Program-made: the position numbers and the translations under genes | DNA from: VBCK01 sp035511515 | GTDB lineage: Bacteria; Pseudomonadota; Gammaproteobacteria; Burkholderiales; Burkholderiaceae_F | Assembly (NCBI GenBank): GCA_035511515.1 | Contig: DATKFG010000086.1 | Coordinates: forward strand, 1 to 45,424 | Direction: 5' to 3' | Length of the DNA: 45,424 nucleotides | In this document: piece after piece, positions 8,381-15,799 of the stretch | Numbering within the stretch: the first letter of the stretch is position 1 | Layout of the letters: every line of letters begins with the position of its first letter | The notes under the pieces: model-generated | Database searches by the model: none | The model's input: the letters and a program-made list of their open reading frames with translations, nothing else | Told to the model about the DNA's origin: nothing

Positions 8381-9973
8381 TCAGCGTTCTGCCAGGTAGT
8401 GCGACACCTCGATCTGAGCGCCCGACTGCAGGAAGGACCTGACCCGCTCTTCATGCTCGTGGTCCGCGACCGTGCTGCGGGCGAGCTGGCGCTGGTACTC
8501 GGCCCAGGAGTCGACGATGAAGCGCTCCACGAATACGCCCTCATCGCCCAGATCCCGGTACAGCCGCCAGATGCGGGCACCATTGCGCCGCCTGAGCGCT
8601 CCGACCGGCTCCGAAGCCCTCAGAAAGTCCTCGCGCCGGCGCGGGTCGATCCGGTAACGAATCTCGATGGCGACCGGGCCGGCTTCCGGCGGCACCGGAT
8701 CGCCGGCCACGCCCTGATGCGCCTCGGCCGGCGTCAGCGTCACATCGCTTTCCGCACCGAATACCACCGGGTAACGACGTGACCAAATCAACAACACAAC
8801 CATCAGTCCGCTGGCCAGTGCCAGCGCGAGGTCGGTTCCGCCATGAGTGGCGACGATGCCCCACAGCGCAGCGCCGCCGGCCATGAATCCCTGCGAGGCC
8901 AGCATCGACAGCGCGATCGTGCGAGACCGCACCCACATCGGAACCGACGTCAGAAGCGCGGCGCTGAGCGAGGTCAGGGCCACGCTCCAGGCCGCGCCAC
9001 CCAGCACCAGCGCCAGGCACAGGCTGCGCACGTCGGACAGCAGTGCGGTCAGCGCCAATGTCAGCGCGTAGCACAGCGTCGCCGTCGTCATCAGCGTTTC
9101 GATCGCGAGGCGCTGGCGCAGCTGGTGCAGCGCCAGCCCGCCCACGATCGCTCCCACTCCCAGGCTTCCGATCAGCAAGCCGAAGCCGGCCGCCGACGCG
9201 CCAAGGCGTCCCTGACCGACCACCGGAATCAGGGCCCACAACGAACTGGCCGGCAGCATGAATGCGGCAGTGCGCATCAGCGGCGCGCGCACCGCGATCG
9301 TGTGGGCCGCGTAGTTGAGTCCGACCCGGATCGCGCTGATCAGACGCTCCGGCGGCAACTGAGAGCGGATCGAGGTCGGCCGCCAGCGCCACGCGACCAC
9401 CACCACCCAGGCGTACGCAGCGGCGTTGATGATGAAGACCAGCCAGGGTCCGCGGGCTGCCTGCAGGCCCCCAGCCAGCGCCGGCCCGACCGCGCGGGCG
9501 ATGTTATAAGCGATACCGATCAGCGTGAGCGCCTGCGGCAGTTCAGCGCGGTCGATCGCCTCGCACATCGATGCCTGCCAGGTCGGGCCGTTGAGTGCCA
9601 TTCCAGTGCCCAGCAGGAAGGTCAGCGCCAGCAGGCTCGCGGGCCCGATTGCCCCCAGCAGCGTCAGTGCGGCCAGAAGGCAGCTTGCGATCAGCAGCAG
9701 CACCTGCGTGGACAGGATCAGGCGGCGTCGGTCCAGCAGGTCGGCCAGTACGCCCGCCGGCAGCGACAGCAGACACATCGGCAGGCTGATGGCGGTCTGC
9801 ATCAGCGCAACCACCAATGCGCTGGACGTCAGCGACGTCATCAGCCAGGCGCCGGCCACGCTCTGCATCCATACCGCGAGATAGGTCGCCAGCGAGGCAA
9901 ACCAGAGCCGTCCGAACGTCTGGTGCCGCAGCGGCGACCAGGCAGACCCGATGACATCACGTTGGTTGAGCAC
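8381..9973 (-). CDS. MFS exporter (EntS/DUF894-like) with C-terminal ABM-like domain
   Basis: A 530-residue major facilitator protein of the PF05977-type group. It begins with the typical SPLRHQTFGRLWFASLATYLAVWMQSVAGAWLM (first helix after a short cytoplasmic lead). The loop LADLLDRRRLIL between helices 2 and 3 is the MFS motif A region, and QALTLIGIAYNIARAVGPALAG is typical of this group. About eleven to twelve membrane helices fill residues 20-410. From about residue 433 a soluble domain (VAIEIRYRIDPRRREDFLRA...) resembles the ferredoxin-like ABM/DUF fold known at the C-terminus of some relatives. The substrate is unknown. The start is GTG at 9973; no strong ribosome site is seen. Confidence 0.88.
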   Translation of the reverse strand: MLNQRDVIGSAWSPLRHQTFGRLWFASLATYLAVWMQSVAGAWLMTSLTSSALVVALMQTAISLPMCLLSLPAGVLADLLDRRRLILSTQVLLLIASCLLAALTLLGAIGPASLLALTFLLGTGMALNGPTWQASMCEAIDRAELPQALTLIGIAYNIARAVGPALAGGLQAARGPWLVFIINAAAYAWVVVVAWRWRPTSIRSQLPPERLISAIRVGLNYAAHTIAVRAPLMRTAAFMLPASSLWALIPVVGQGRLGASAAGFGLLIGSLGVGAIVGGLALHQLRQRLAIETLMTTATLCYALTLALTALLSDVRSLCLALVLGGAAWSVALTSLSAALLTSVPMWVRSRTIALSMLASQGFMAGGAALWGIVATHGGTDLALALASGLMVVLLIWSRRYPVVFGAESDVTLTPAEAHQGVAGDPVPPEAGPVAIEIRYRIDPRRREDFLRASEPVGALRRRNGARIWRLYRDLGDEGVFVERFIVDSWAEYQRQLARSTVADHEHEERVRSFLQSGAQIEVSHYLAER

Positions 9974-10068
9974 GACGGGCGAAGTCTAGCCAATCGGCTC
10001 CCGCCAGCAGGTTCATCGATGAAGTCACGTCATCGCGCCGCTACGATAAGCCGGTAAAAGAGGGGACG

Positions 10069-10096
10069 TTTTCAGCGCAAATATCCGGGCTAAAAT
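10069..10096 (+). promoter_or_regulatory. Candidate promoter for the response regulator gene
   Basis: TTTTCA at 10069-10074 and TAAAAT at 10091-10096 are 16 bases apart. The leader to the ATG at 10182 would be about 80 bases and contains a small hairpin, CAGAGC-GCCC-GCTCTG at 10110-10125. The -35 is only a moderate match. Confidence 0.45.
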
Positions 10097-10181
10097 GCGG
10101 TCTGGAACGCAGAGCGCCCGCTCTGGATCGAACCCTGCCTAAGGCGACTTTTCTCCGGCGCAGGCCGGAACCGATGACGCA

Positions 10182-10844
10182 ATGAAAGTCTTGCTCGTTG
10201 ACGACCATTCCCTCATCACGGATGCGGTCAGCGCTCTGCTGCAGGATGTGGATCCCGACGTCGAGGTTCACACCGGGGCGACGGCACCGGAAGCGATGAA
10301 GCTCGTGGAGCAGCATCCCGATGCCGATCTGCTGCTGCTCGATCTGGGGGTGCCGGGTGCCACCGGGACCTCGCTGCTCGAAGCGATCGTGGCGCAGGTG
10401 CCGGACCTGAAAATCCTGGTGCTGTCGGGCATGCAGGACCAGCGCAGCGTGATGAGGACGCTGCAGCTGGGCGCGGCCGGATTCGTTCCCAAATCGATGG
10501 CGACCGACAAGCTGCTGTCGGCCATCAAGTTCGTGATGTCGGGCGGCTTCTACATTCCGGCCGACCTGCTGGAAGAGGCTCAGCGGCTGGGGCCCCTTTC
10601 CGGACCGCCGCTGCGCGTTCAGAACGCCTCGATCGGCGCGGCCCGGATCGCGCTGACGGAGCGGCAGGAGCAGGTCCTGCAGTTGCTGGCCCGCGGCGCT
10701 CCGATCAAGATCATCTGTCGCGAGCTCGGGCTGTCCGAAGGGACCGTCAAGACGCACGTGACGGCCATTTACCGCGCCTTCGGAGCGTCCAACCGAACCG
10801 AGGCACTGCTGGCTGCGCGGCGCAACGGCTACGACGTAGGCTGA
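10182..10844 (+). CDS. Response regulator, REC plus LuxR-type HTH (NarL/FixJ family)
   Basis: A 220-residue DNA-binding response regulator. The receiver domain (about 1-120) has the acidic pair in LLVDDHSLITDA, the phospho-acceptor Asp in LLLLDLGVPG, the Ser in VLSGMQ and the Lys in FVPKSMA. The C-terminal LuxR/GerE helix-turn-helix (about 155-215) reads LTERQEQVLQLLARG, then ICRELGLSEGTVKTHVTAIY. Its last 16 bases overlap the end of the hybrid kinase gene on the other strand, making the kinase its likely partner; the target genes are unknown. A small upstream ATG at 10173 is out of frame. Confidence 0.95.
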   Translation: MKVLLVDDHSLITDAVSALLQDVDPDVEVHTGATAPEAMKLVEQHPDADLLLLDLGVPGATGTSLLEAIVAQVPDLKILVLSGMQDQRSVMRTLQLGAAGFVPKSMATDKLLSAIKFVMSGGFYIPADLLEEAQRLGPLSGPPLRVQNASIGAARIALTERQEQVLQLLARGAPIKIICRELGLSEGTVKTHVTAIYRAFGASNRTEALLAARRNGYDVG

Positions 10845-12745
10845 ACCGTCGCGGCGCGCCCTGCCCCGTCGCCTCCGTTCGAGGGCACCAGGCCCAGGGC
10901 CTGCGCGATGGTCGTGTTCAGCAGCGCCGCATCGGCCGGTTTTTGCAACACGATCGGCTCCTCGCCGCGGTGCCGCGCGATCGCGGCCGCAACCGACGGA
11001 TCGGCGCTGGTCCTGACCTGCAGCAGCCGCCTGAATTCCCGCACGACCTCGCTCGCCTGCACCGCCGTCAGCATCACCACCGGAACCGGGTGGCCGACCA
11101 GCTCGCGGATCCGGAACACGGCCTCGGCACCGTTGATCGGCCCGCCCAGGTTGTGATCGGCAATCACCAGGTCGACTCTCGATTCGTTGGCGACACGCTG
11201 CAGCAGCACGCTGTCGAACTTCAACGACGGCAGCACGCGCGCCCCCCATGAGCCCAGCAACCGCGTCAGGCTCGCCAGTATCTCCGCGTTGTCCTCCAGC
11301 ACCACGATCAACTGATCCGGCAGGGGAATGAGCGTGTGGGCCGCCACCGTGGCCGAGCGGGCGCGGTGCCGCGCCGGTCGCGCGGCCAGGGGGATCTCCA
11401 CGCGGAACACGGTGCCGGATCCGGGCCGGCTCGTCACGAACAGCGAATGACCGAGCACCGTGCAGATCCTGCGGACGATCGACAGACCCAGACCGTATCC
11501 GCCCGAGGTCTCGGCCTTGGAGCTTTCGCCGCGATAGAACTCCTCGAAAATCCGGTCGAATTCGTCGCGCCGTATCCCAGGTCCGGTATCCCAGACCTCG
11601 AGGCTGGCGCGTCCGGACCGGCGCCGCGCCGCCAGCAGCACGCCACCCTGAGCCGTGTAGCGGACCGCGTTGGACAGCAGGTTGCGCAGCACCCGCTGCA
11701 ACAGCAGCGGGTCGGTTTCGATGTACAGGCGTGCACGGCGTTCGCGGAACCTGAGCCCTTTGGCGGCGGCGATCGGAACGAACTCCTGCCTGAGCGTCGA
11801 GAACACCTCGTTCAGGTCGACCACCTGCTTGGTGGCCTGGACCGCGCCCGAATCGAGCCGGGAGATCTCCAGCAGCTCTTCGACCAGCTTCGACAGCGAC
11901 TCGACCGCAGTCGACAGGTTCCTGGTCAATGGCTCCAGCGGCCCCTGCGCCCGCTTGCGCAACAGGGAGCAGTAGATTCCGATCGCCTGCAGCGGTTGGC
12001 GCAGATCGTGGCTGGCGGCGGCGAAGAATTGCGTCTTGGACCGGATCGCGTTTTCGGCCGCGCGCCGCGCCTCTTCGGCCAGGCGCTTCTCGTTCAGCAG
12101 CTGCTCTACCAGAACCTCGTTTTCGTAGTTCTTCTTGACCGCCTCGGACATCGTCTCGCCGAAATTGCGCCCGAAGAACAGCGTGAACGAGAACACGGCG
12201 AACAGCACGATCGAGGCGCTGTAGTAGGCCGCATCGTGCTGCTCGACCATCCGCAGGATCAGCGGCAGCACCGCCAGCGGAAGGAAGAAGAACAGCGCGC
12301 GTCGATAGCCCGCGTACAGCGTCAGCGAGCCAAAGGCCACCCCCAGGATCACGGCCAGCAGCACCAGTTGCAGCAGCGGCGATCCTGGCGTGAAGAAGAA
12401 GCTGCCCGCCGCGCCCCACAGCAGGCCGGCGGCCGCCGCAATCGCCACCCAGCGCGTGGCCCACAGCTTGGCCCGCTTGGCCGGTTCCGGATCGAGCCGG
12501 AACGCCCTGGCCGCTCGCAGGCGCAGCAGCGATTCGAGCAGCATTCCAATGAACCAGATCAGCAACTGGTTCTGGTCGTGCGTGCGCCAGAACGCCGCCA
12601 CCAGCGCCATGCTTCCGAAAATGCTGCCGAGCACCGCCTGCGGCACCTGACGGTAAACCGTGGCCATCACGCCCGCGGTGATTCGCTGGTGTCGCTGCTC
12701 GGGCGACTCGTCGCCCAGACCGAGTCGCGTCAGTGGGCCGGCCAT
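10829..12745 (-). CDS. Hybrid sensor histidine kinase with C-terminal receiver
   Basis: A 638-residue inner-membrane hybrid kinase. The N-terminal part has about six hydrophobic helices (residues 35-205) with no periplasmic sensor domain, followed by a coiled-coil signalling helix (MSEAVKKNYENEVLVEQLLN). The kinase core follows: H-box FFAAASHDLRQPLQAIG, N-box LLQRVLRNLLSNAVRYT, G1 WDTGPGIRRDEFDRIFEEF and G2 GGYGLGLSIV. The last 130 residues form a receiver with acidic VVVLEDNAEI, acceptor Asp in LVIADHNLGG and Lys in VLQKPAD. An in-frame GTG at 12781 would add 12 residues; I prefer the ATG at 12745. The H-box type SHDLRQPLQ is typical of kinases that work with LuxR-type regulators, as the neighbour at 10182. 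Confidence 0.93.
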   Translation of the reverse strand: MAGPLTRLGLGDESPEQRHQRITAGVMATVYRQVPQAVLGSIFGSMALVAAFWRTHDQNQLLIWFIGMLLESLLRLRAARAFRLDPEPAKRAKLWATRWVAIAAAAGLLWGAAGSFFFTPGSPLLQLVLLAVILGVAFGSLTLYAGYRRALFFFLPLAVLPLILRMVEQHDAAYYSASIVLFAVFSFTLFFGRNFGETMSEAVKKNYENEVLVEQLLNEKRLAEEARRAAENAIRSKTQFFAAASHDLRQPLQAIGIYCSLLRKRAQGPLEPLTRNLSTAVESLSKLVEELLEISRLDSGAVQATKQVVDLNEVFSTLRQEFVPIAAAKGLRFRERRARLYIETDPLLLQRVLRNLLSNAVRYTAQGGVLLAARRRSGRASLEVWDTGPGIRRDEFDRIFEEFYRGESSKAETSGGYGLGLSIVRRICTVLGHSLFVTSRPGSGTVFRVEIPLAARPARHRARSATVAAHTLIPLPDQLIVVLEDNAEILASLTRLLGSWGARVLPSLKFDSVLLQRVANESRVDLVIADHNLGGPINGAEAVFRIRELVGHPVPVVMLTAVQASEVVREFRRLLQVRTSADPSVAAAIARHRGEEPIVLQKPADAALLNTTIAQALGLVPSNGGDGAGRAATVQPTS

Positions 12746-12878
12746 GATCCAATGATATGGGAGTGATCGGCGTGCGTACACGCCAATAAAGGTGAGATGC
12801 CCCTGGGCCCGGAACCGGATATCCGGCCGTAACGGGGCCCGAAAACCGGCTCGTTCAGGCGCCGTGCAGGCGCAACAT

Positions 12879-13916
12879 TCAACTCAGCACCGGGTGGCCG
12901 TGAAATTTAAGGCTCGCCCGCTCGGCCCTGACCTGCAGGCGGCCGGGCGCGCCGATCGGCAGCGTCAGACGCCGCGGACCGTGACCGAACGGCAGGCCGG
13001 TCAGCACCGGGGTCGGCAGCACCGAGCGCACGTACCGTAGCGCCTGCGGAAGATCGAAGCCGTTGTCGGTGGGCAGTACCGGCATCGGCGCGAAGTCGCC
13101 CAGCACGATGGCGCGCTGGCGCTGCAGGATCCCCGCTTGCATCAGCTGCAGCAGCATGCGCTCGATCCGGTACGCCGGTTCATTGACGTCTTCCAGGAAC
13201 AGGATGCCACCCCGCACCCGCGGCAGATACGGTGTCCCCACCAGCGCGCACAGCATCGAAAGATTGCCGCCCCACAGCCGCCCCTGCACGTCCAGATCCG
13301 GCCCATCGGCCACGAACTCGATCGATACCTGGGGCTGCTCGATCGTCTCGAAGAAGCTGTGCAGCGTGAACTCGCGGTCGCCGCCCGACGCGAAGTCGGC
13401 CGCGGAGGGGCCTTGATAGCTGATCGCGCCGGCGCGTGCCAGCAGCGCGAGTCCGAATGCGGTGAAGTCGCTGTAGCCGACCAGGATCCGGCCGGCCTCC
13501 CCGATCGCCTTGAAGTCCAGCCGATCGAGCAAGCGGGACAACCCATAGCCGCCGCGCGCGGCGACCACGACGTCCAGGGCCCGATCGGTCGCGAATCGCT
13601 GAAGCTCGGCCGCCCGCAGCTCGTCGGATCCGGCAAAGCGCATCTCGCGCGCGAATACCGTCTCGCCGGCGCACACGCGCCATCCGCGACCCGCAAAGAA
13701 GGAGGCCGCGCGGTCGGCCACCGCGGGATCGGGCAGAAACCCGGACGGAGCGACCAGTGCGACGCGGCGAACCTTGGCCGCTGAAGCCTTGGCCTCCTCC
13801 GGCAAGGCTTCGGAGGCCGGGGCCTCCTCCGCCGAGGCTTCGGAGGCCGCGGCGGAGGCGGCCAAGGCCTGCGTAGCCTTGGCGGAGCAGGCCATCCGAG
13901 CTGTGGTCCGATCCAT
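12879..13916 (-). CDS. ldcA: LD-carboxypeptidase (muramoyltetrapeptide carboxypeptidase)
   Basis: Serine peptidase of family S66 that removes the terminal D-alanine from murein tetrapeptides during cell-wall recycling in the cytoplasm. The peptidase domain starts at about residue 48 (VRRVALVAPSGFLPDP). The catalytic triad is visible: Ser in VGYSDFTAFG, Glu in ILFLEDVNEPAYRIERML, and His in GLPFGHGPRRLTLPIG. The 345-residue protein is about 40 residues longer than the E. coli enzyme because of an Ala/Glu/Ser-rich N-terminal extension built of a 10-residue tandem repeat. The ATG at 13916 shares one base with the tadA stop (TGATG), a sign of translational coupling. Confidence 0.93.
   Translation of the reverse strand: MDRTTARMACSAKATQALAASAAASEASAEEAPASEALPEEAKASAAKVRRVALVAPSGFLPDPAVADRAASFFAGRGWRVCAGETVFAREMRFAGSDELRAAELQRFATDRALDVVVAARGGYGLSRLLDRLDFKAIGEAGRILVGYSDFTAFGLALLARAGAISYQGPSAADFASGGDREFTLHSFFETIEQPQVSIEFVADGPDLDVQGRLWGGNLSMLCALVGTPYLPRVRGGILFLEDVNEPAYRIERMLLQLMQAGILQRQRAIVLGDFAPMPVLPTDNGFDLPQALRYVRSVLPTPVLTGLPFGHGPRRLTLPIGAPGRLQVRAERASLKFHGHPVLS
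13791..13850 (-). repeat. 30-base tandem repeat (two units) inside ldcA
   Basis: Bases 13791-13820 and 13821-13850 match at 27 of 30 positions. On the coding strand each unit encodes ten residues, AASEASAEEA and PASEALPEEA. Each unit also has a 7-base inverted repeat (GGCCTCC ... GGAGGCC). It encodes the flexible extension ahead of the LdcA domain. Confidence 0.85.
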
Positions 13917-14398
13917 CAATCCTCGCTGTCCTGCATTCGCGCGCGGCGCTCCTCGAAGAAGCTGCTCAGCGTCGAGGCGCACATTTGCATGAGCACGCCG
14001 GATCGGACTTCGGTGTGATGGTTCAAACGGGTTTCTGCGAACAGGTCGACCACGCTGCCGCAAGCGCCGCTTTTCGGGTCCGGCGCGCCATACACCAGAC
14101 GCGCCAGGCGCGCCAGCTGGATCGCGCCGGCGCACATCGCGCACGGCTCCAGCGTCACGTACAGGGTGCAACCGGGCAGCCGGTAGTTGCCAAGCCAGTC
14201 GGCCGCCGCGCGCATCGCCTGGATCTCGGCGTGGGCGGTCGGATCGGTGTGGCCGATCGGCTGGTTGAATCCGGTTGCGATCACGGCACCGTCCTTCACG
14301 ATCACCGCTCCGACCGGAACCTCGCCCAGCGCCCAGGCGTTGTGGGCCTGATCGAGCGCCAGGCGCATGAACATCAGATCCGGGTCGGCGTCCACCAC
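13916..14398 (-). CDS. tadA: tRNA-specific adenosine deaminase
   Basis: Zinc enzyme that deaminates the wobble adenosine of tRNA-Arg(ACG) to inosine. The zinc site is clear: HAEIQAM (His and the catalytic Glu) and PCAMCAGA (two Cys). EVPVGAVIV and FNQPIGHTDPTAHAEI are also family signatures. With the GTG at 14398 the protein has 160 residues, near the usual length, and a strong ribosome site (GGAAGG) lies just upstream. The frame stays open to an ATG at 14476 and a GTG at 14518, but those starts lie in the guaA-like repeat discussed elsewhere and have no ribosome site. ldcA is coupled downstream through TGATG. Confidence 0.92.
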   Translation of the reverse strand: MVDADPDLMFMRLALDQAHNAWALGEVPVGAVIVKDGAVIATGFNQPIGHTDPTAHAEIQAMRAAADWLGNYRLPGCTLYVTLEPCAMCAGAIQLARLARLVYGAPDPKSGACGSVVDLFAETRLNHHTEVRSGVLMQMCASTLSSFFEERRARMQDSED

Positions 14399-14466
14399 CG
14401 CGCCTTCCTGGACCTCGATCGCCTGCGCCGCCCGCTTCAGCCAGGCGGCCGAGCCGCCCTGCCCCT

Positions 14467-14485
14467 TCAATCCCATTGGATCGTC
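14467..14485 (-). repeat. Distal copy of the guaA 3' end (candidate attachment-site remnant)
   Basis: The 19 bases at 14467-14485 match 17 of 19 bases at 15781-15799, the last codons and stop of guaA, in the same orientation. Read in the guaA frame it gives TIQWD-stop against TIEWE-stop in guaA. Similarity continues a few bases past the stop (GCCCC before TCA on the plus strand in both). It has the arrangement of attL/attR direct repeats around an insert of about 1.3 kb. Confidence 0.6.
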
Positions 14486-14579
14486 AACCGCTGCGTGCAA
14501 GACGGGCAATTTTCGCACTGTTTAGCCTCGCGCTTGCCGTCAAGGTATGACCAACGGGTTGCTCGCTCGGATCCGCTCT

Positions 14580-15287
14580 TCAGCCGAGCGTGCTCGGCGC
14601 GAACTGCAGCCACTTCCTTCCAGGTGTCCGCTCCACGACGAGCGAGTCCCGCACCGGGTTCAGCCGATAGGTGAGGAATGTGTGGTCGCGCACGCTCGAC
14701 AGGCGTTCGGCCCTGAAGATCGCGGCGTTGGTGCCGTTGCAACGTGCCGACCGGTACAGCAATCCGTTCAGTCTCTGCTCGTGAACGATGTGTCCGACTC
14801 GATGCGTGAACGCGTAGCTGGTACGGCTCACCAGGTCGGGATACGCGCTTTCCCTGCCACGAAGGTCCAGCAGCAGCGCGTCGCACCGTACGTTGAACGC
14901 TCGGCGCTCCGTGGCGATCTGCCGATCCTCTTCCGGGAAGCTGTCGCGCACAAACCGGAACCAGTGCCACCCGGTTTCGTACACGGTCGTCTCCAGTTCC
15001 GGGGAGCCGTACCAGACACCGTACTGCGACGCATCGGAAAAGCGTGTCACGTGCCAGTGCGATGAGTCGAACGAGTAGCTGATCACGGTGCCGTAGTCGA
15101 ACGGCCGCGTGATCAGCGCCGACCCGGTCGGGACACGGTCAGCCCCCTCCACCGCGATCGCGATGTCCCAGTCGCGGCGGTCGATCGAGAGGTCGTCGAA
15201 CAGATCCTGCGACTCGCGAATGCCGGGGATGTTTCGTACCAGGTCGTCGTGGAAGTCAACGTTGGTGTCAAACAGATCCGCCTGCAT
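14580..15287 (-). CDS. RES-domain toxin (NAD+ phosphorylase-type)
   Basis: A 235-residue toxin of the RES family. Characterised members (MbcT and other RES toxins) destroy cellular NAD+. The RES core is at about residues 50-110: ALITRPFDYGTVISYSFDS, HVTRFSDASQYGVWYGSPELETTVYET, with the Arg, Tyr and Glu positions typical of the fold. The start ATG at 15287 directly follows the antitoxin stop (TAG at 15290-15288), so the pair is translated as one unit. Activity on NAD+ is inferred from the family. It lies between guaA and tadA, which are otherwise usual neighbours. Confidence 0.88.
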   Translation of the reverse strand: MQADLFDTNVDFHDDLVRNIPGIRESQDLFDDLSIDRRDWDIAIAVEGADRVPTGSALITRPFDYGTVISYSFDSSHWHVTRFSDASQYGVWYGSPELETTVYETGWHWFRFVRDSFPEEDRQIATERRAFNVRCDALLLDLRGRESAYPDLVSRTSYAFTHRVGHIVHEQRLNGLLYRSARCNGTNAAIFRAERLSSVRDHTFLTYRLNPVRDSLVVERTPGRKWLQFAPSTLG

Positions 15288-15692
15288 CTACTGCCCGCGC
15301 TGGAAGTCCAGATAGCGGCGAACCGCCAACAGGCCCTCGAAGCCGTGCTCGATGACCAGGTCCACCGGACGCGCGCCGAGCCGGCGGTTCGGTTGCGTCA
15401 TCCAGCGGTAGGCGAGGTCCCGGTCGTGCGGGAACAGTATCCGCAACGACTTGTGGATGCCCAGCAGGTGCCCGGCACGTTCCAGCAGGTCCCGGCTATC
15501 CGCAAGCGGCTCGCCGTTGCGGTAACGGGCCAGCGTGCTTCGGCTGCCCGCAGACAGGCCCAGGAGCGTCGCCTGCTCCGTCGCCGGCAGTTCCCAGTGC
15601 TCCAGCAGTTGGGTCACCATCGCGGCGAGCCGGCCCCGCGCCTCACGGGTGCTCACATCTACGACGGCTTGCTTCCTTGCTACGACCGACAT
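15288..15692 (-). CDS. Xre/MbcA-type antitoxin (DUF2384)
   Basis: The 134-residue partner of the RES toxin. Residues about 25-65 form an Xre-like helix-turn-helix (LLEHWELPATEQATLLGLSA, then STLARYRNGE). The C-terminal MbcA/ParS/DUF2384 domain reads LAYRWMTQPNRRLGARPVDLVI, then HGFEGLLAVRRYLD. Such antitoxins bind the toxin with the C-terminal domain and repress their own promoter with the HTH. A ribosome site GGGAG precedes the ATG at 15692, and a palindrome overlapping the promoter lies at 15717-15739. Confidence 0.9.
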   Translation of the reverse strand: MSVVARKQAVVDVSTREARGRLAAMVTQLLEHWELPATEQATLLGLSAGSRSTLARYRNGEPLADSRDLLERAGHLLGIHKSLRILFPHDRDLAYRWMTQPNRRLGARPVDLVIEHGFEGLLAVRRYLDFQRGQ

Positions 15693-15716
15693 CGCCGCTC
15701 CCGAAATTCTGCTCTG

Positions 15717-15756
15717 ATTGGTACGGTTAGTGTACCAATTGGGACGCCGTTGTCAA
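15717..15756 (-). promoter_or_regulatory. Promoter of the RES-Xre operon with overlapping operator palindrome
   Basis: On the minus strand, TTGACA (15756-15751, perfect consensus) and TACACT (15734-15729) are 16 bases apart. The palindrome ATTGGTAC-N7-GTACCAAT at 15717-15739 covers the -10 and the start site. This is the classical layout for autorepression by an Xre-type antitoxin. The promoter lies in the insert, between the guaA stop and the antitoxin ATG. Confidence 0.7.
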
Positions 15757-15780
15757 GCAACCGGCTGCGGGCTGCGCCCC

Positions 15781-15799
15781 TCATTCCCATTCGATCGTC
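15781..15799 (-). repeat. guaA-end copy of the flanking direct repeat
   Basis: The last codons and TGA stop of guaA, matched 17 of 19 at 14467-14485 in direct orientation. The two copies bracket the RES-Xre module (14580-15692). No integrase gene is present between them. Confidence 0.6.

Noticed and set aside
8188..8583. N-terminal extension of the HbpS-like frame to 398 residues
   Set aside because: The signal peptide, ribosome site and promoter all place the start at 8187; the extension is antisense to the MFS gene.
9974..10181. tRNA or small RNA gene in the larger intergenic gaps
   Set aside because: I looked for cloverleaf arms and the T-loop GTTCGA pattern in the gaps at 8188-8380, 9974-10181, 18808-19043, 20864-21061 and 41573-41818 and found no convincing set.
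10041..12752. 903-residue minus-strand frame covering the kinase and response regulator
   Set aside because: It is out of frame with the clear kinase and antisense to the regulator; Gly/Arg-rich with no motif.
13791..13850. CRISPR-like array
   Set aside because: Only two directly adjoining 30-base units without spacers, inside a reading frame; a coding tandem repeat.
14467..14970. 167-residue minus-strand frame ending QCENCPSCTQRLTIQWD at the guaA-like stop
   Set aside because: Most of it overlaps the RES toxin in another frame. The Cys-rich tail is curious, and the stop is the one shared with guaA, but there is no independent sign of a gene.
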